Part shown: positions 61,615-64,000 of the stretch, in pieces
Layout of the letters: each line of letters begins with the position of its first letter
How positions within the stretch are numbered: position 1 is the first letter of the stretch
Source of the DNA: Blautia sp. An81
Lineage (GTDB): Bacteria; Bacillota; Clostridia; Lachnospirales; Lachnospiraceae
Assembly: GCF_002161285.1 (NCBI RefSeq)
Contig: NZ_NFHH01000001.1
Span: 62,001 to 126,000 of the forward strand
Length of the DNA: 64,000 nt
Direction: 5' to 3'
The notes under the pieces: model-generated
Database searches by the model: none
Seen by the model: the letters and a program-made list of their open reading frames with translations, nothing else
What the model was told of the DNA's origin: nothing
Translations under genes and position numbers: made by a program

Positions 61615-63349
61615 AATTTTTCCGCACCTCCACCCGAAAAGATATTTTCGTCCCCAATTCCGGCTTACTTTCGATTTCAAGTTTTGCTTTCTGTCCATAA
61701 CACATTTGCAGTCGATAATTGACATTTTTCAGCCCTATTCCTTTTGTATGATCCTGCCCGTCCTTGCCGCCTGCCTCCAGGATATTCTGTATCTGCCGCA
61801 GTTTATCCGCCTCTATGCCCATGCCGTTGTCCTGCACAGATACATATACTTCAGATTCATGCATGGTACATTCTATAATGATAATTTTCCCCTGCTTTTT
61901 CTCAGAAAATCCGTGTTTATAGGCGTTTTCAACTATGGGCTGGATTGTCAGCACCGGTATTTTCTGCTTCATAGCTTCTTTATCGATACGATAGAAGATC
62001 TGAACAGAATCTCCAAATCTGAACTCCTGAATCCTGACATAATTTTTGACGTATTGGATTTCATCCTTTAAATATACTTCCGTCCCCATATCGGTTAAAA
62101 TATACCGATACATCATTGCCAAAGCTTCCGTTATTTTTTCTATCTCATAATTTTGGCTCTGTACGGCCTGACTTCGTATCATTTCAAAACAATTTGACAA
62201 AAAATGGGGATTGATCTGCATCTGCAGCACAGCAAGCTTAGCTCTTAAAGTTTCATTTCGAGCCTTTGCCGTGGCCTCGATCATAGTATCCAGCTGCTCC
62301 GCCATCCCGTTATACTGTCTTTCCAATATCTGCAGCTCTTCAAATTCGCTTAACACCTGCAGCCGTTTTAACTGGCCGGATCGTTCCATCTCTATAAGAT
62401 TTCCAGTCAAAACACGAAGAGGCAGCGTAATTCTTTTCGACGCTTTGTAGGCGTAACAGCTGGCGCCCATCGCAAACAAAACAATTAGCAATACAGAGGT
62501 CTTCATATTTGATTGAAAATTTTTTGTTGCTGAATCATAACTCATATACACTTCCAGCTTCCAGCCGTTTGGCAATTCGTATTTTTTATGATAGCTTTTT
62601 TCGTGTATATTTTTTTCTTTTTTATAGTCTTCTGTTATTTGAACAGATTTTCCAATAGCATTTTGGATCGGAAAAGATACCAGATGGTCTTCGCCATCTG
62701 AAATATACGCCAATGCAGCTGCATTGGAATTTATCACATCTAATCTGTTCTCCAGCTCTTCATACTTAAAATCTATCTGAAGGATTCCTCTGATGGTATG
62801 GATATCATAAATATTATATATTTTTTTAACATAGGAAAATATATACGGTCCCTGCGTATTCCCCAAAAGATAATCCTGCCGGTGGACCGGGACATAAGGC
62901 TGTTCGGCATTCTCATACGCCTGTCTGACGCTTACTCCCGATAAGATTTTCTCTGTATCCAGATCACCCTGAGTTGTACAGATCCACGAATCTTCCGGCA
63001 GCCAAAAAATATCCTGTATATATGCATAAGAACGGCGGAGGGCCATAAACTCTTCCTCAATTTCCTTATGCGTATCTAGCGCTTTCTTTTTGGGATTTTG
63101 TTCCATGCTGGGATAATCCTTTTCCTGTGTCAAAATATCTACTGCCTGATACTGCACAATATCAATCTGGGCAAAAAGATTTTCCAATTCCTTCAAAGCC
63201 TGCTTGGATTCCTTTTCAATCTCGCCGATACTCTGCTCCCTTGTATATCTATAATTCTTATAGATATAAAATCCGCTCATGATACATGCAGTCAGAGATA
63301 TTAATATCATATAGGATATCAGCATACTATTTTTAATTGTTTTCTTCAT
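61595..63349 (-). CDS. YesM-type sensor histidine kinase
   Basis: Membrane kinase that likely senses an extracellular sugar via its large external domain. The 584 residues have two membrane helices (about 7-28 and 286-302) flanking a Cache-like extracellular domain, a HAMP segment, the His_kinase domain with NPHFLSNCFEMIRSQA (phospho-acceptor His), and HATPase motifs VENAYKHGFSEK and DNGMGIE plus GIGLKNVNYRLQMCYG. It overlaps its regulator by 20 bp. Confidence 0.93.
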   Translation of the reverse strand: MKKTIKNSMLISYMILISLTACIMSGFYIYKNYRYTREQSIGEIEKESKQALKELENLFAQIDIVQYQAVDILTQEKDYPSMEQNPKKKALDTHKEIEEEFMALRRSYAYIQDIFWLPEDSWICTTQGDLDTEKILSGVSVRQAYENAEQPYVPVHRQDYLLGNTQGPYIFSYVKKIYNIYDIHTIRGILQIDFKYEELENRLDVINSNAAALAYISDGEDHLVSFPIQNAIGKSVQITEDYKKEKNIHEKSYHKKYELPNGWKLEVYMSYDSATKNFQSNMKTSVLLIVLFAMGASCYAYKASKRITLPLRVLTGNLIEMERSGQLKRLQVLSEFEELQILERQYNGMAEQLDTMIEATAKARNETLRAKLAVLQMQINPHFLSNCFEMIRSQAVQSQNYEIEKITEALAMMYRYILTDMGTEVYLKDEIQYVKNYVRIQEFRFGDSVQIFYRIDKEAMKQKIPVLTIQPIVENAYKHGFSEKKQGKIIIIECTMHESEVYVSVQDNGMGIEADKLRQIQNILEAGGKDGQDHTKGIGLKNVNYRLQMCYGQKAKLEIESKPELGTKISFRVEVRKNYEGTDC

Positions 63350-63365
63350 TCACAATCTCTTTTCT

Positions 63366-64000
63366 TTATTCTTCCCACAGATTTTCTCTGTTCAGATACG
63401 CAGTGCCGATCTGTTCTCTCACAATTTCATCTGGGTTTTCTATATACATGGCACCATTATACCATAGTTTCCATCCTTTCTCTTCCTTTATCACATAAGG
63501 TTTGTAAACTGCCTTTTCGTCAAAGCCTCCTCTATCCGGCGCAATAATAGGATTTTTCCCATATCTTTCCCAGTCCTTGATCCCGTCCTTCGATCTGGCT
63601 AATCCGATCGCCGCTCTGTCAACGTGTATAAATCCAATATAAAACATATAATAATAGTCTTTCCATTTTAAAACATGGCAGGCAGCTACTTTTTCTCTTT
63701 CCCAGGGAATATCCGGCTCATTTTTTAAAATAGGATTGCTCTTATATTTTTTCCAGTGCATTCCATCTTTGCTCTCTGCATATCCTATAGCATCCGGCTC
63801 ATGGTTTCCTCCTCCTGAGTACCACATTTTATAGAGCCCGCTCTCTTCTTCGTAGATCACATGGGGACACATGATCGCCTGAAGCTCCCATTCCTGATCT
63901 GGTACCATCACCGGCTTTGAAAACCTTTCCCAGTGAATGCCATCTGTACTCTGGGCATATCCGATATAGGAACGTCCCTCATTTTTATAAGGATCCATCT
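63366..64000 (-). CDS. Five-bladed beta-propeller glycosidase-like protein (GH43/GH130-like), 5' end beyond window
   Basis: Partial protein, about 210 residues visible at the C-terminal side; the true start lies upstream of 64000. Repeated motifs YIGYAQSTDGIHWER, AIGYAESKDGMHWKKY, AIGLARSKDGIKDWERYGKNPII are the blades of a sugar-acting propeller. YKMWYSGGGN and WKLWYNGA strands alternate with them. Family assignment between GH43, GH130 or an uncharacterised group is not possible from the fragment. It heads the visible part of the arabinofuranoside-type locus. Confidence 0.7.
   Translation of the reverse strand, partial: MDPYKNEGRSYIGYAQSTDGIHWERFSKPVMVPDQEWELQAIMCPHVIYEEESGLYKMWYSGGGNHEPDAIGYAESKDGMHWKKYKSNPILKNEPDIPWEREKVAACHVLKWKDYYYMFYIGFIHVDRAAIGLARSKDGIKDWERYGKNPIIAPDRGGFDEKAVYKPYVIKEEKGWKLWYNGAMYIENPDEIVREQIGTAYLNRENLWEE

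Overview
The window looks like a chromosomal segment of an endospore-forming, low-to-mid GC Firmicute of the Lachnospiraceae type (Blautia/Ruminococcus-like by inference; the genus cannot be fixed from sequence alone). The support is a complete spoIIIAA-AH operon, spo0A, spoIVB, spoIIM and small coat proteins; a Gram-positive LexA box at recA; a BceRS-BceAB module; YesM/AraC-type carbohydrate signalling; and strong AGGAGG ribosome sites with frequent GTG/TTG starts. No tRNA, rRNA, CRISPR array, prophage or intact insertion sequence was seen. Almost every gene is on the minus strand. Only four read plus: a radical SAM protein, a PHP phosphatase, a SpoVB-like flippase and DAHP synthase.

Layout. 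1-5.7 kb: rnr (cut by the window edge), secG, eno, a small membrane protein, gpmI. 5.7-9.6 kb: a polar amino acid ABC transporter whose binding protein appears circularly permuted, and an L,D-transpeptidase. 9.6-14.5 kb: a radical SAM protein, then tpiA, pgk and gap. Three structured, repeat-bearing gaps lie in or near this stretch. 14.7-18.8 kb: PHP phosphatase, then iscR-iscS-iscU-mnmA (Fe-S assembly and tRNA thiolation). 18.9-26.6 kb: SpoVB-like flippase, DAHP synthase, xerD, spoIIM, rny, recX, recA. 26.9-33.7 kb: two coat-like proteins, bceRSAB, glgA. 33.7-45 kb: spo0A, spoIVB, then a long housekeeping operon asp23-nusB-xseA-xseB-ispA-dxs-tlyA-nadK-argR-recN. 45-55.7 kb: prfC, spoIIIA operon, phosphopantetheinyl transferase, UvrD-like helicase, gltX. 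55.8-58.7 kb: a compact operon of AAA-ATPase/nuclease, Nudix hydrolase and AIM24 protein. 58.8-64 kb: an arabinofuranoside-type locus (GH127, AraC regulator, YesM kinase, partial beta-propeller glycosidase).

How the genes work together: gap, pgk, tpiA, gpmI and eno cover triose phosphate to PEP. IscS/IscU feed Fe-S clusters to IscR, and IscS supplies sulfur to MnmA. recA/recX/recN/xseAB/UvrD-like cover DNA repair. dxs/ispA start isoprenoid synthesis. spo0A leads to spoIIM and spoIIIA (mother cell) and spoIVB (forespore signalling).

Most unusual items: (1) the amino-acid-binding lipoprotein at 7200-8000, whose two halves are in swapped order; (2) a roughly 100-bp interspersed repeat at 10902 and 32015 whose 17-nt core is exactly inverted between copies; (3) CTAAG-type hairpin repeats between pgk and tpiA with compensatory stem changes; (4) a 150-nt nested foldback element at 9638-9787; (5) the uncharacterised AAA/nuclease-Nudix-AIM24 operon. 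All are read from sequence without searches, so novelty is not established.
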